The notes under the pieces were generated by a model, which was not told the origin of the DNA, made no database searches, and saw only the letters and a list, made by a program, of their open reading frames with translations. DNA of 31,072 bases from JAJFFW01 sp038531315 (GTDB lineage Bacteria > Pseudomonadota > Alphaproteobacteria > Caulobacterales > Parvularculaceae): assembly GCA_038531315.1 (NCBI GenBank), contig JBCBBT010000040.1, positions 1 through 31,072 of the forward strand, given 5' to 3'. Both the position numbers and the translations under genes were made by a program. Of the stretch, positions 9,048 to 17,032 are shown piece after piece (positions within the stretch are counted from its first letter, which is position 1; the number at the start of each line of letters is the position of its first letter).

Positions 9048-10805
9048 CGAAACGCCTAATTCCTTTTCCAGCGCATGAGCGAGCCGAATCATCGGGCCTT
9101 CTCCAAATAAGGGACCCCATAAACTGACGCCGCGCGGGGTCCGGAAAGTCTCCGCGACCTCGGCGTCCGCGGCGTTATCGAACAGCGTGCGGTTCGGTGT
9201 CTGCGCAAATCCGGCGCGCACAATGAGTTGCGGATGCCCGGTGCAATTTGTAGCGAGCAAAGCGCCGCCCGCGAAATTGGGACCGATCACCGCGTCAAAG
9301 CCGTCGAACGCCCGCGCCATCGCCGTCATCAATTTGCGGCGCAAGCGATCGATTTGCACGTAATCCACGGCAGATATAAATCGCGCTTGCCGGAACGTGT
9401 TCGGCCACGCCTGCGGCTCTTGCCACACCAAGTCGTCATCGCCATCGTTCAGCGTCAGATCAGCGAACGCGGCCGCGGCTTCAACGAGGACAGTCTGAAC
9501 AAGCGTATCGAAACGAAAATCGGGGAACGCGAACTCCTTCAATGTGACGCCAAGCGATTTCAGCGCATCCAGCGCCGCGCGATCGGCCTCATCGCCTGCC
9601 TCAAACCAGGCCGGCACATAGCCGACCGTCATATCAGCGACGTTCGCCGCGCCATCGTACGTAAATCCGATCCGGGCAGCGCCGGGATCATCCGCGTCAA
9701 AACCATTAATCGCCGACAAAACGAGCGCGGTATCCTCAATGGTCCTGCAAATCGGCCCGACCTTGTCGAGGGACCAGCAAAGCGCCATGAAACCGGCGCG
9801 CGAGACGCGGCCAAAAGTCGGCCGCAAACCCGCTACGCCGCACCGTTCGGAGGGGGAAACAATAGACCCGAGCGTTTCGGTTCCAATTGAATAACCGCAA
9901 AGCCCCGCAGCAGTCGCGGAAGCAGAACCCGCGCTCGAACCGCTTGACCCTTCCTGCGGGTTCCAGGGATTGCGCGTGCGCGCGCCGAACCATTGATCGC
10001 CATAAGCAAGCGCGCCGCAGCTGGTCTTGCCTAGCAGGACGGCGCCGGCGCTTTTCAGTTTACGGACGATATCGGCGTCGGCGTCCGGCACGCGGTCCTT
10101 AAACGGGGTCGCGCCCCAGGTAGTGGCGACGCCTTTCGTATCCGCCAGATCCTTGAGGCCATAAGGGACCCCGTGCAGCGGACCGCGATCACGCCCCTGC
10201 GCAATCTCGCGGTCGGCTTTAGCCGCCTGCTCGCGCGCGATCTCCGGCGTTACCGTGATGTAGCATTGCAGCGCCTCGTTGTAGCGCGCAATCCGGTCAA
10301 GATAGATTTCGGTGAGACGCGCGGAGGTTAAGGCCCCCGACCTTATCCACGCGCCGAGCTGTGCAGCGCTTGCAAAAGCGATGTCGCCATCGCTCTCCGG
10401 CAGAGCCTCTTTGTAAGATCCTGAAAGACCAAGAGAATTCTTCTGGCGCGCAACTTTTTCGCGCGGCAGTTTCGGATTGAAAACCAGCGCCGGCGCAAGG
10501 TCATTCGGCATATCGTGCGCGCGCAACCCGGCGAGGCTTTGCAGTGTTTCTTCAAGCCCCTCCAGCATCATGGCGCGCTCGGCGTCTGTGTAGGCGAGCC
10601 CCTGTAGCTTTTCAGCCTCGGCGATTGTTTCAACCGTAATCTTGGCGCCCGGCGTTTCGCCAGAAATTGTCCCGCCGGCGCCCGGCGCACCATCGCCATC
10701 GCGCGCGCAGGCGCCAACGCTCGCCGCGAAACCGCTGAACGCGGCGGCTTTTAAAAGTCTGCGTCGGTCGATAGCGGTGTCTGGCTTTGGCGCACTTTCG
10801 GTCAT
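9024..10805 (-). CDS. Exported amidase-signature enzyme (Tat lipoprotein)
   Basis: This amidase-signature hydrolase has 593 residues and cleaves an amide bond in an unknown substrate. The Ser-cisSer-Lys triad can be assigned to Lys218 (YGLKDL), Ser290 (in GSSAGSA) and Ser314 (TLGSIVSPS); the 24-residue gap between the serines is as in other members. The N-terminus has a twin-arginine motif (RRRLLK, residues 14-19), a hydrophobic stretch and a lipobox (VGAC, Cys33). It is therefore probably exported folded by Tat and anchored as a lipoprotein. Most GatA-like relatives are cytoplasmic. A clear ribosome site (GAGGGGA) precedes the ATG. It is divergent from kbl with 145 bases between them. It is not GatA itself, because no gatB or gatC lies nearby. 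Confidence 0.9.
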   Translation of the reverse strand: MTESAPKPDTAIDRRRLLKAAAFSGFAASVGACARDGDGAPGAGGTISGETPGAKITVETIAEAEKLQGLAYTDAERAMMLEGLEETLQSLAGLRAHDMPNDLAPALVFNPKLPREKVARQKNSLGLSGSYKEALPESDGDIAFASAAQLGAWIRSGALTSARLTEIYLDRIARYNEALQCYITVTPEIAREQAAKADREIAQGRDRGPLHGVPYGLKDLADTKGVATTWGATPFKDRVPDADADIVRKLKSAGAVLLGKTSCGALAYGDQWFGARTRNPWNPQEGSSGSSAGSASATAAGLCGYSIGTETLGSIVSPSERCGVAGLRPTFGRVSRAGFMALCWSLDKVGPICRTIEDTALVLSAINGFDADDPGAARIGFTYDGAANVADMTVGYVPAWFEAGDEADRAALDALKSLGVTLKEFAFPDFRFDTLVQTVLVEAAAAFADLTLNDGDDDLVWQEPQAWPNTFRQARFISAVDYVQIDRLRRKLMTAMARAFDGFDAVIGPNFAGGALLATNCTGHPQLIVRAGFAQTPNRTLFDNAADAEVAETFRTPRGVSLWGPLFGEGPMIRLAHALEKELGVSSARPPGF

Positions 10806-10833
10806 AATAGTCCCCTCGCGGTCCCAAATCCGC

Positions 10834-10877
10834 CATCCTGAGGAGCCGGGCCGCCGATGGCAAGCGCGTCCTCAAAG
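10834..10877. repeat. Candidate degenerate intergenic palindromic repeat
   Basis: The stretch starts CATCCTGAGGAGC and ends GCGTCCTCAAAG, with the inner arms TGAGGA and TCCTCA able to pair. This resembles the dispersed CATCCTGAGGAGC palindromes common between genes in alphaproteobacterial genomes. Only one copy is visible here, so calling it a repeat rests on that resemblance. Confidence 0.3.
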
Positions 10878-10950
10878 CCCCCGGCGCACGCGTTGACCCC
10901 CCACCATTCGCGCGGCAAAACGGGGGGCCGTTATTCATCCGGGAGTTTGT

Positions 10951-12159
10951 ATGGACCAGCGACAAGCCTTCTATACGCGCATCGCCGACACGCTTGAGGA
11001 TATTCGCGACCAGGGCCTTGAGAAAATCGAGCGTGTGATCACCTCGCCGCAGGGGCCGGTCATCGACGTCGACCACCGCGGCGATAAACGCTCAGTCCTC
11101 AATTTCTGCGCCAATAATTATCTCGGCCTGGCCGATCATCCTGAGATTGTCGAGGCGGCAAAGGCGACCATGGAGACGCACGGCTTCGGCATGGCCTCGG
11201 TTCGCTTTATTTGCGGCACGACGGACCTGCACCGGCGCGTCGAAACAGAAATTGCCGATTACCTCGGGTATGAGGACGCCATTTTGTTCGCAGCCTGTTT
11301 TGACGCCAATGGCGGCGTATTCGAACCCCTCTTAACCGCTGATGACGCCATTATTTCCGACGCCCTTAATCACGCATCAATCATCGACGGCGTGCGCCTT
11401 TGCAAGGCAAAGCGTTATCGATACGCGACGTCAGACATGGGCGATCTGAAGGCGCAACTGATTAAAGCCGACGAAGACGGCGCCCGTACGAAACTGATCG
11501 TTACGGACGGCGTCTTTTCCATGGACGGCTACATCGCGAAGCTCGATGAGATTTGTCAGCTTGCCGATGAGTTTAGCGCGCTTGTCATGGTCGATGACTG
11601 TCACGCGACCGGCTTCATGGGTCCAAACGGCGAAGGGGCGCCCGCACATTGCGGCGTCGCCAATCGCGTCGACATCCTAACGGGAACGCTCGGCAAGGCG
11701 CTCGGCGGGGGCATGGGCGGCTATATCTGCGCCAGCGCGAAAGTTGTGCATTTGCTGCGGAACCGCGCGCGGCCGTATCTTTTTTCGAATGCGCTGACGC
11801 CGGCGCTACTCGGCGCGACGTTGAAGACGCTGGAATTGGTGCGCAATGGCGCAGATCTGCGCGCGCAATTATTTCGGAATGCTGACCGCTTTCGCACCGG
11901 CATGAGCGCCGCTGGGTTTGAGCTTTTACCAGGGGAACATCCGATTATCCCGGTGATGTTGCACGATGCCCGCAAGGCCGGGGAAATGGCCGATGCGTTA
12001 TTAGAGGAAGGCGTTTACGTAACGGCGTTTTCCTATCCAGTGGTCCCAAAGGGCGCTGCGCGCATTCGCACGCAAATGTGTGCGGCGCACACGGACGACC
12101 AGGTCGACGAAGCGATTGCAGCCTTCACGAAAGTCGGCAGGACAATTGGCGTTATCTAG
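10951..12159 (+). CDS. kbl: Glycine C-acetyltransferase (2-amino-3-ketobutyrate CoA ligase)
   Basis: This PLP enzyme converts 2-amino-3-ketobutyrate plus CoA to glycine and acetyl-CoA, the second step of threonine breakdown through threonine dehydrogenase. The 402-residue protein matches E. coli Kbl along its full length. Shared blocks include INFCANNYLGLA-like FCANNYLGLADHP, HGFGMASVRFICGT, SDALNHASIIDGVRLCK and PVVPKGAARIRTQM. The PLP lysine is Lys249 in GTLGKALGG. These blocks separate it from the related AONS, ALAS and SPT enzymes. A good ribosome site (GGGAG, five bases before ATG) is present. The usual partner tdh is not adjacent; a small monooxygenase-like gene follows 26 bases downstream instead. 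The upstream region holds a C6/G6 pair (10897-10902, 10922-10927) that could form a leader hairpin. Confidence 0.96.
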   Translation: MDQRQAFYTRIADTLEDIRDQGLEKIERVITSPQGPVIDVDHRGDKRSVLNFCANNYLGLADHPEIVEAAKATMETHGFGMASVRFICGTTDLHRRVETEIADYLGYEDAILFAACFDANGGVFEPLLTADDAIISDALNHASIIDGVRLCKAKRYRYATSDMGDLKAQLIKADEDGARTKLIVTDGVFSMDGYIAKLDEICQLADEFSALVMVDDCHATGFMGPNGEGAPAHCGVANRVDILTGTLGKALGGGMGGYICASAKVVHLLRNRARPYLFSNALTPALLGATLKTLELVRNGADLRAQLFRNADRFRTGMSAAGFELLPGEHPIIPVMLHDARKAGEMADALLEEGVYVTAFSYPVVPKGAARIRTQMCAAHTDDQVDEAIAAFTKVGRTIGVI

Positions 12160-12171
12160 AGCGCGCCGCGC

Positions 12172-12180
12172 AAAGGAGGT
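12172..12180 (+). promoter_or_regulatory. Strong ribosome binding site fixing a GTG start
   Basis: AAAGGAGGT, a near-perfect anti-16S match, lies five bases before GTG at 12186. It decides the start of the small downstream gene against longer in-frame options that would run back into kbl. Confidence 0.85.
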
Positions 12181-12185
12181 CTTCT

Positions 12186-12485
12186 GTGCTCATTGTACTC
12201 GGCGAAATTATTGCGCTCGACAGCCATCGCGAGGCAATCCTGACATCAAGCCTCGAGCATGTGGCGCGGTCACGGCAAGAACCGGGGTGTCTTTCACATG
12301 AGGTGTCGACGGACCCCGCTAACCCAAATCGGCTGCTTTTCGCCGAACGCTGGCGCGACAAGGAGGCCCTCGCCGACCATTTCGCATTGCCGGCGTCACA
12401 GGCTTTCGTTGCGTCTCTTGAAGGCCGGATCGCAGCGCCGCCGGAATTGACGGTCTATGACGCCAATGAAATTTCGATCGCGTAG
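12186..12485 (+). CDS. Antibiotic biosynthesis monooxygenase (ABM/YgiN-like) domain protein
   Basis: This small single-domain protein has 99 residues and starts at GTG, as fixed by the perfect ribosome site just upstream. It has the pattern of the ABM dimeric alpha/beta-barrel fold: a first strand (VLIVLGEIIAL), a helix with an EPGCLSHEV turn, the LLFAERWRDKEALADHF segment and a final strand (LTVYDANEI). Members include YgiN-type quinol monooxygenases and heme-degrading enzymes, but many have no known substrate and the fold alone does not settle it. It lies 26 bases after kbl in the same direction and is probably co-transcribed. A strong hairpin follows. Family assignment is good; function is open. 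Confidence 0.82.
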   Translation: MLIVLGEIIALDSHREAILTSSLEHVARSRQEPGCLSHEVSTDPANPNRLLFAERWRDKEALADHFALPASQAFVASLEGRIAAPPELTVYDANEISIA

Positions 12486-12523
12486 GGGCGGGTCAATAGC
12501 CGTTGAGGACACCGCCAAACAGT

Positions 12524-12560
12524 AAAGCGCGCCCTGCCTTTTGACAGCAGGTCGCGCTTT
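12524..12560. terminator. Bidirectional terminator hairpin
   Basis: Two 14-base arms (12524-12537 and 12547-12560) pair with a single mismatch around a 9-base loop. The stem has AAA on its left edge and TTT on its right edge. It lies between the convergent ABM gene and the small membrane protein gene and can terminate in both directions. Confidence 0.65.
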
Positions 12561-12619
12561 CCTCCCTCCCACAAGACGATTGACGGGGCCGAGTACCGGA
12601 CCCGATTGCTGCAGCCGCG

Positions 12620-13087
12620 CTAGCGGTCGCCGCGCATCCCGGACAGACCCGATATAAGCGTCAGAAGACCACCGCCGCCCGCGAGGTATGATCCCCACTG
12701 CACGCCGTTGATGCCTTCATCAGTGCTCATTTGGGTGAAAACAAAATAGCCTATCGCAGCGATCACCACGACGCCGGCGAGTGACGTGATAATGCTGACG
12801 AGACGCCCAACAAACGGCAAGAGCCCAAGGACGCCAAGAACAGCCGCAACAGCGGACACAAATACGGCTGCGAAAATCGCAAGGCCCTTCGTGCCGCCTT
12901 TCGGCTCGCAATCGCCGCTGATCGAGAAGTTCTGTCCAATCCAGCAATTGACTGTATTGCCGACATAAGCGTTACCCGACAATGTGACTTCACTGCCGCC
13001 AAGATCCGACCCTTCGACCTGATCGGTGAAGATCGGCGCAAACAGCAAGATCGCAATGACGGCAACTGGTAGTAGAATTCGAAACAT
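12620..13087 (-). CDS. Small four-helix membrane protein of unknown function
   Basis: This protein of 155 residues is not recognised as a member of any named family. It has a first hydrophobic helix at residues 4-20, then a loop of about 45 residues rich in Gly, Ser and Asn. The loop contains two cysteines (Cys48 and Cys60) that could form a disulfide if it faces the periplasm. Three further hydrophobic segments follow, at about 68-92, 97-117 and 131-147, and the tail is short and basic (GMRGDR). The layout of one long extracytoplasmic loop between helices 1 and 2 resembles claudin-like four-helix proteins, but this is only a shape comparison. A GGGG ribosome site lies six bases before the ATG. 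It is divergent from the MAPEG gene and probably has its own promoter. Confidence 0.72.
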   Translation of the reverse strand: MFRILLPVAVIAILLFAPIFTDQVEGSDLGGSEVTLSGNAYVGNTVNCWIGQNFSISGDCEPKGGTKGLAIFAAVFVSAVAAVLGVLGLLPFVGRLVSIITSLAGVVVIAAIGYFVFTQMSTDEGINGVQWGSYLAGGGGLLTLISGLSGMRGDR

Positions 13088-13260
13088 GTTTAACCCCGTT
13101 ACACCCCTCTGATGAGGACATTAACCTACCCTTTCGCTTATCCGGCGCCAAGGCGCGGGGGCTCGTTCGCGCCAAGATTGTCTGCTTTCGATGCTGCACA
13201 GCAACGCCTTCGCGGCGTGTTGCGTTGCGATAACAAACCTGAATTCTGGAGAAAATTGCC

Positions 13261-13686
13261 ATGACCGGCTCGGCGATCCTGCAACCCGCGCTGATCCTCG
13301 CCGGCCTGACGGTGGGCGTCGCCGCCGTGATGACTGTGCGGCGGGCGGGCGATATGAGGCGCATGGGCCGGGCGCTCAACGCCTTACCGGCGACGCGCGG
13401 GGGCCCCGCGGTTGACTGGTCGCCGCGGACCCAGGCGGCAAGCGACAACTTCAACAATCTTCTCGAAACACCGGTCCTGTTTTATGTTGCGATGATTGCT
13501 CTGGCCCTGAGCGGCGGGGCGAGCGGCCTCGTGATCACGTTTGCCTGGGCTTATGTCGCCGCGCGTGCAATCCACACGGGCGTTCATCTCACCTATAATC
13601 TGGTGTCGCACCGCTTTGCTGCATTTGCGCTCTCCATGGCGCTTTTGACCGCGATCCTCGCCCTTGCGACCGTCTCAGTCTTCTAA
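13261..13686 (+). CDS. MAPEG family membrane protein
   Basis: This integral membrane protein (141 residues) belongs to the MAPEG superfamily, which covers membrane glutathione transferases and eicosanoid-pathway relatives. Bacterial members are mostly uncharacterised. The evidence is four hydrophobic helices and the family motifs: SDNFNNLLETPVLFY at the start of helix 2 and YVAARAIHTGVHLTYN in the next helix pair. The first cytosolic loop (RRAGDMRRMGRALNA) is basic. GGAGA at 13248-13252 is a good ribosome site. The nitrilase gene begins 30 bases downstream in the same direction, so the two are probably co-transcribed. Whether it binds glutathione cannot be told from sequence. Confidence 0.88.
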   Translation: MTGSAILQPALILAGLTVGVAAVMTVRRAGDMRRMGRALNALPATRGGPAVDWSPRTQAASDNFNNLLETPVLFYVAMIALALSGGASGLVITFAWAYVAARAIHTGVHLTYNLVSHRFAAFALSMALLTAILALATVSVF

Positions 13687-13716
13687 GAACAGCGCTGCGG
13701 CGCAGAAAGGCCGATC

Positions 13717-14754
13717 ATGTCGAAAAATTTTCGTCTCGCAGCAATTCAAGCGGCGCCGGTTCTGTTCGACAAAGCCGCCTCTACGGAAAAGGCGTGCGCC
13801 CTCATTGACAAGGCCGGCAAGGAAGGCGCCGATTTCGCCGCATTCGGCGAGGCCTGGCTGCCCGGTTATCCGTTCTGGATCGAGGGCGGCGTTCATGATC
13901 TCACATGGGAAGCAAGCGCCAACTATCTTGAAAACGCCGTCGATCTCGACGGACCGGAAGTCGCGGCGTTATGCAACGCCGCTGCTGCGGCGGGCGTCGA
14001 CGTCGTCATCGGCGTTGCTGAACGCGATCCGTTTACGGACGGGACCGCTTATTGCACCGCCCTTACAATCGGTCGCGAAGGCGTCATTCTTAACAGACAC
14101 CGCAAACTCAAGCCGACCCACGCCGAGCGCATCATTTGGGGGGATGGCGACGCAGCCGGTCTTGACGTCACGGACCGCGCCTATGCGCGCATAAGCGCCC
14201 TTAATTGCTGGGAACATCAGATGATGTTGCCCGGCTACACCCTCGCCGCACAGGGCACGCAGGTACATGCAGCACTTTGGCCAGGCTGGGAAAAGACCCC
14301 GCGCGACGGTGAGTTTTGTTGGGCGCGCCAACATGTTCTGTCACGCGCCTACGCCAGTCAGGCGGCCGCCTATGTCGTATGCGCTGCCGGCTTACGCCTT
14401 AAGGAACATATCCCGGAGCGCTGGAAACCGCTCGGCGAGTGGGAGCACTCGGGTCACTCCGTTATCATCGACCCGCGCGGCGAGATTATTGCCGGACCGC
14501 TTGAAGGGGAAGACATCCTGATCGCAGAAGGCTCCCTCGACGTTGTGCGCGCCGCAAAGGCCGCGTGCGATATCGCCGGTCACTATTCACGGCCGGACAT
14601 CTTCAGCGTTTTGGTGAACGATGAAGCACAAGACCAGCGCGTACTGCTGGCCAGCGACAGCGACTTCGATGAAGACGAACTCGCCGCGCTTTTCACCGGC
14701 GGTCCGGAAAATGGCTTCGACGACGATGACGACGACGGCTCTTTGTTGAACTAG
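13717..14754 (+). CDS. Nitrilase-superfamily carbon-nitrogen hydrolase (nitrilase branch)
   Basis: This cytoplasmic hydrolase of 345 residues has the Glu-Lys-Cys triad: Glu45 (FGEAWLPGYP), Lys130 (NRHRKLKPT) and Cys164 (LNCWEHQMML). The surrounding sequence (KLKPTHAERIIWGDGD, LPGYTLAAQG, the late GHYSRPDIF) matches the true nitrilase branch, which hydrolyses nitriles to acids plus ammonia, better than amidases or carbamoylases. The preferred nitrile is unknown. The C-terminus ends in an acidic tail (EDELAALF, then FDDDDDDGSLLN); whether related enzymes share it is not known here. GAAAGG six bases before the ATG is the ribosome site. It probably forms an operon with the MAPEG gene. The stop overlaps the stop of the convergent glycosyltransferase gene within the four bases CTAG. 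Confidence 0.92.
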   Translation: MSKNFRLAAIQAAPVLFDKAASTEKACALIDKAGKEGADFAAFGEAWLPGYPFWIEGGVHDLTWEASANYLENAVDLDGPEVAALCNAAAAAGVDVVIGVAERDPFTDGTAYCTALTIGREGVILNRHRKLKPTHAERIIWGDGDAAGLDVTDRAYARISALNCWEHQMMLPGYTLAAQGTQVHAALWPGWEKTPRDGEFCWARQHVLSRAYASQAAAYVVCAAGLRLKEHIPERWKPLGEWEHSGHSVIIDPRGEIIAGPLEGEDILIAEGSLDVVRAAKAACDIAGHYSRPDIFSVLVNDEAQDQRVLLASDSDFDEDELAALFTGGPENGFDDDDDDGSLLN

Positions 14755-15983
14755 GCGTTGGCGCCTCTGGTGCGCGCCCGTCTTATAATGCCGTCAAAAC
14801 GCGCCAACTGACCGGCCCAGCTGTAGTCGCGCATCACTTTGCGGCGGGCATGCGCCCCGAGCGCGCGCGCTTTTTCTTCGTCGCGAAGCGCCGTCAGTAC
14901 GGCATCCGTAAATGAATCAGCGTTGCGCGCGACGATACAATCCGTACCGGCATCAATATCAAGCCCCTCGATAGCGCCTTCGCTGGCGACAACCGGCAAC
15001 GCCATCGCCATGGCTTCAAGCACCTTGTTTTGAACGCCGCGCGCAATGCGCAGCGGCGCGATCGCGACCTTTGCGTCCGCCAGAAAAGGACGCACATCGT
15101 GTACCCTGCCCGTGACGATCACCCCATCGCGCTCCTGAAGAGCGCGCACAGAATGAACAGGATTGGCACCCACGATTGCGAATTGAGCACCCGGCGCCGC
15201 CGCGCGAATTTGCGGCCAGCATTTCTCGGCAAACCAGACGGCAGCATCAACATTTGGCTTGTAATCCATGGCGCCGATGAAAACGATCTCCGCTGGACGA
15301 TCAGCGCCGGAAAGCGCGGGCGCGGACGAGTCAAAGGGCAAGCCCGGATCGAAGAAATCGGTGTCAACGCCGTTTCCGAACCAAACGGCCTTCCCGCTTC
15401 CGCCGTCAAGTACCGCCGCTTCGGCGCGGCTGATCGCGATGGCCGCATCGGCCCACTCGACAACGTCACGCTCATAACGCATGAGCGTCGCCGCTTCGCG
15501 CCTGAAGAGCATGGCTTTTAGTCCGGGCGTTTCGTCGGCGTATTGGGCCCACTTTGCTGAATCAGCGTCGCAAAGATCGACAATGCGCGTCCGGCCGTTC
15601 TCAGGTTTGGCGATATACTGCGCCATGGGCGTTGAAAAGACACATTCAAAGGCGAGCGCGCGCTCGCGGACTTTCGTGACATAGTGGCGCATATCATGGC
15701 TTGAATAGTACGCAAGAGATTGCGGCGCGCCCGTTGCAATGGCGGACAGGCTACGCGCTTTTGCCATATTCGGCCGTAGGGTGACGAATTTTGTTGTTGC
15801 ACAAACCTCTTTGACGGTGTCGCACCATTGCCGGTCTTCCGGCGTGTCGATAAAGCAGCCAAGATGAACAGCATAGCGTTCGCTTAAATGTTTCAAAATA
15901 CGCCATGACCGTATCTTGTCACCCTTATCCGGCGGATACGGAATGCGATGCGAGAGCATCAGGACTTCCTCGCGTCCCGTCAC
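14751..15983 (-). CDS. Glycosyltransferase, exosortase A / PEP-CTERM-associated (stp1 type)
   Basis: This GT4-like enzyme (410 residues) should add a sugar during exopolysaccharide repeat-unit assembly at the cytoplasmic face of the membrane. The N-terminal motif SHRIPYPPDKGDKIRSWRIL is the mark of the stp1 family found in exosortase A-type polysaccharide loci (TIGR03087). The C-terminal lobe has FIGAMDYKPNVDAA, the RGVQNKVLEAMAMALPVVAS motif and a final helix (DYSWAGQLARFD). The assigned start is GTG at 15983, which overlaps the FemAB stop as GTGA and keeps the first beta strand intact. ATG at 15959 has a better ribosome site (GAGGA, seven bases away) but would cut that strand. It is the last gene of the run. 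Confidence 0.9.
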   Translation of the reverse strand: MTGREEVLMLSHRIPYPPDKGDKIRSWRILKHLSERYAVHLGCFIDTPEDRQWCDTVKEVCATTKFVTLRPNMAKARSLSAIATGAPQSLAYYSSHDMRHYVTKVRERALAFECVFSTPMAQYIAKPENGRTRIVDLCDADSAKWAQYADETPGLKAMLFRREAATLMRYERDVVEWADAAIAISRAEAAVLDGGSGKAVWFGNGVDTDFFDPGLPFDSSAPALSGADRPAEIVFIGAMDYKPNVDAAVWFAEKCWPQIRAAAPGAQFAIVGANPVHSVRALQERDGVIVTGRVHDVRPFLADAKVAIAPLRIARGVQNKVLEAMAMALPVVASEGAIEGLDIDAGTDCIVARNADSFTDAVLTALRDEEKARALGAHARRKVMRDYSWAGQLARFDGIIRRARTRGANA

Positions 15984-17032
15984 GGCAAATGTCTCGCAAC
16001 CAACGGCCCCAAGGCATTTGTCAACGGCAGCGGTAATTTCTTCCAGACGGCGCTCGCGGCTCTGAATTTTGCGCTGGCGGGATCGGCGGAGACGGGCTTC
16101 TCACCCCGAATGCAACAATATTGGTAGGCGAGCGGGACCGGTTCAAAACCCCATGACTTTTTATACGCCGCATGGGGCGAGCCGATCTTGCTCCTGCCGA
16201 AATCAAATATCTCGCATTCTGACGAAAGCGCTTGCTCCATCAATCGCCAGTAGATCAGATCAAACGCCCGATAGGCTCGCGCCTGTGGCGACGCGCCGAT
16301 ATAATAGGGCATCACGGCGCCGCGAAAATAAAAGGACATCAGAGCGGCGACGGCCTCGCCGCGCACCTCAACCAGTGCGATGCACATGCGGTCAGAAAAT
16401 TTCTGCGCAAGCGTTTCAGCAAAGCGTCGGCTGAACACCGGCGTACCAAGGCTTCGAAGGGAGCGCGCATAGAGGCGATAAAATGTCTCTACTGACCCAT
16501 CGAAACGGACTCTGACGTCACCGGACGCTTCCATGGCGATGGCTTTTCGCACTTCTGCACGTCTTTTACGCGGGATAGCCTGAAGGCGGGCGTCTTCGTC
16601 AGCGACTATCGCTTTTCGATAAGTTTCATGGGTCGGTGTTTTTGCGTTCCAGCCGGCGATGGCGGCGGTTTCGCTCCGCATCTCAATCATATGCGCTCCG
16701 GCGTCGCGCGCGGTGTCAATCGCGCTCGTCGCCAGCGCATCGGCGACGGCCGCGCTCGTCGCTGCGACGCCGCCGCCAACGGCGAAAGCGCCGGAAATGA
16801 ACGACCTGCCCGACAAAATACTGCGCACGTCGTTCAGGGGCAAAACACCGACAATCTCGCCGTCAACCTCCGCCACAAATCGATGCGCCGCGTGTCCGTG
16901 CGCTTCCTCGACAGCGTCAGCCCATTCCCATAAATGAAAAAATGTCGCGGCCGGCGACGCGCCGCTGGTCACGAAGGCATTCCAACGCTCACGCTCGCTG
17001 AACCTGGCGCCGCGCACCTCAACAAACGTCAA
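15980..17032 (-). CDS. FemAB-like acyltransferase, PEP-CTERM/XrtA-associated
   Basis: This protein of 350 residues has two GNAT-like halves, as in FemAB peptidyltransferases. In exosortase A-type loci this family (TIGR03019) is thought to modify the polysaccharide or a carrier, but the reaction is not established. Visible marks are FFHLWEWADAVEEAHGH near the N-terminus, the IPRKRRAEVRKAI helix, a second acyltransferase half with YARSLRSLGTPVFSRRF, and FDFGRSKIGSPHAAYKKSWGFEP near the end. The start is TTG at 17032, overlapping the deacetylase stop as TTGA, with AGGCGG upstream as a ribosome site. No better ATG is present near the conserved start. The overlaps on both sides imply coupled translation. 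Confidence 0.88.
   Translation of the reverse strand: MTFVEVRGARFSERERWNAFVTSGASPAATFFHLWEWADAVEEAHGHAAHRFVAEVDGEIVGVLPLNDVRSILSGRSFISGAFAVGGGVAATSAAVADALATSAIDTARDAGAHMIEMRSETAAIAGWNAKTPTHETYRKAIVADEDARLQAIPRKRRAEVRKAIAMEASGDVRVRFDGSVETFYRLYARSLRSLGTPVFSRRFAETLAQKFSDRMCIALVEVRGEAVAALMSFYFRGAVMPYYIGASPQARAYRAFDLIYWRLMEQALSSECEIFDFGRSKIGSPHAAYKKSWGFEPVPLAYQYCCIRGEKPVSADPASAKFRAASAVWKKLPLPLTNALGPLVARHLP

Noticed and set aside
9228..9890. 220-residue plus-strand frame opposite the amidase gene
   Set aside because: Arg-rich antisense shadow of a well-supported gene, with no recognisable domain and no plausible upstream signals.
13201..13223. Hairpin in the leader of the MAPEG gene as a riboswitch
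   Set aside because: The stem is short and bulged, and the surrounding 50 bases do not match any riboswitch pattern I know.
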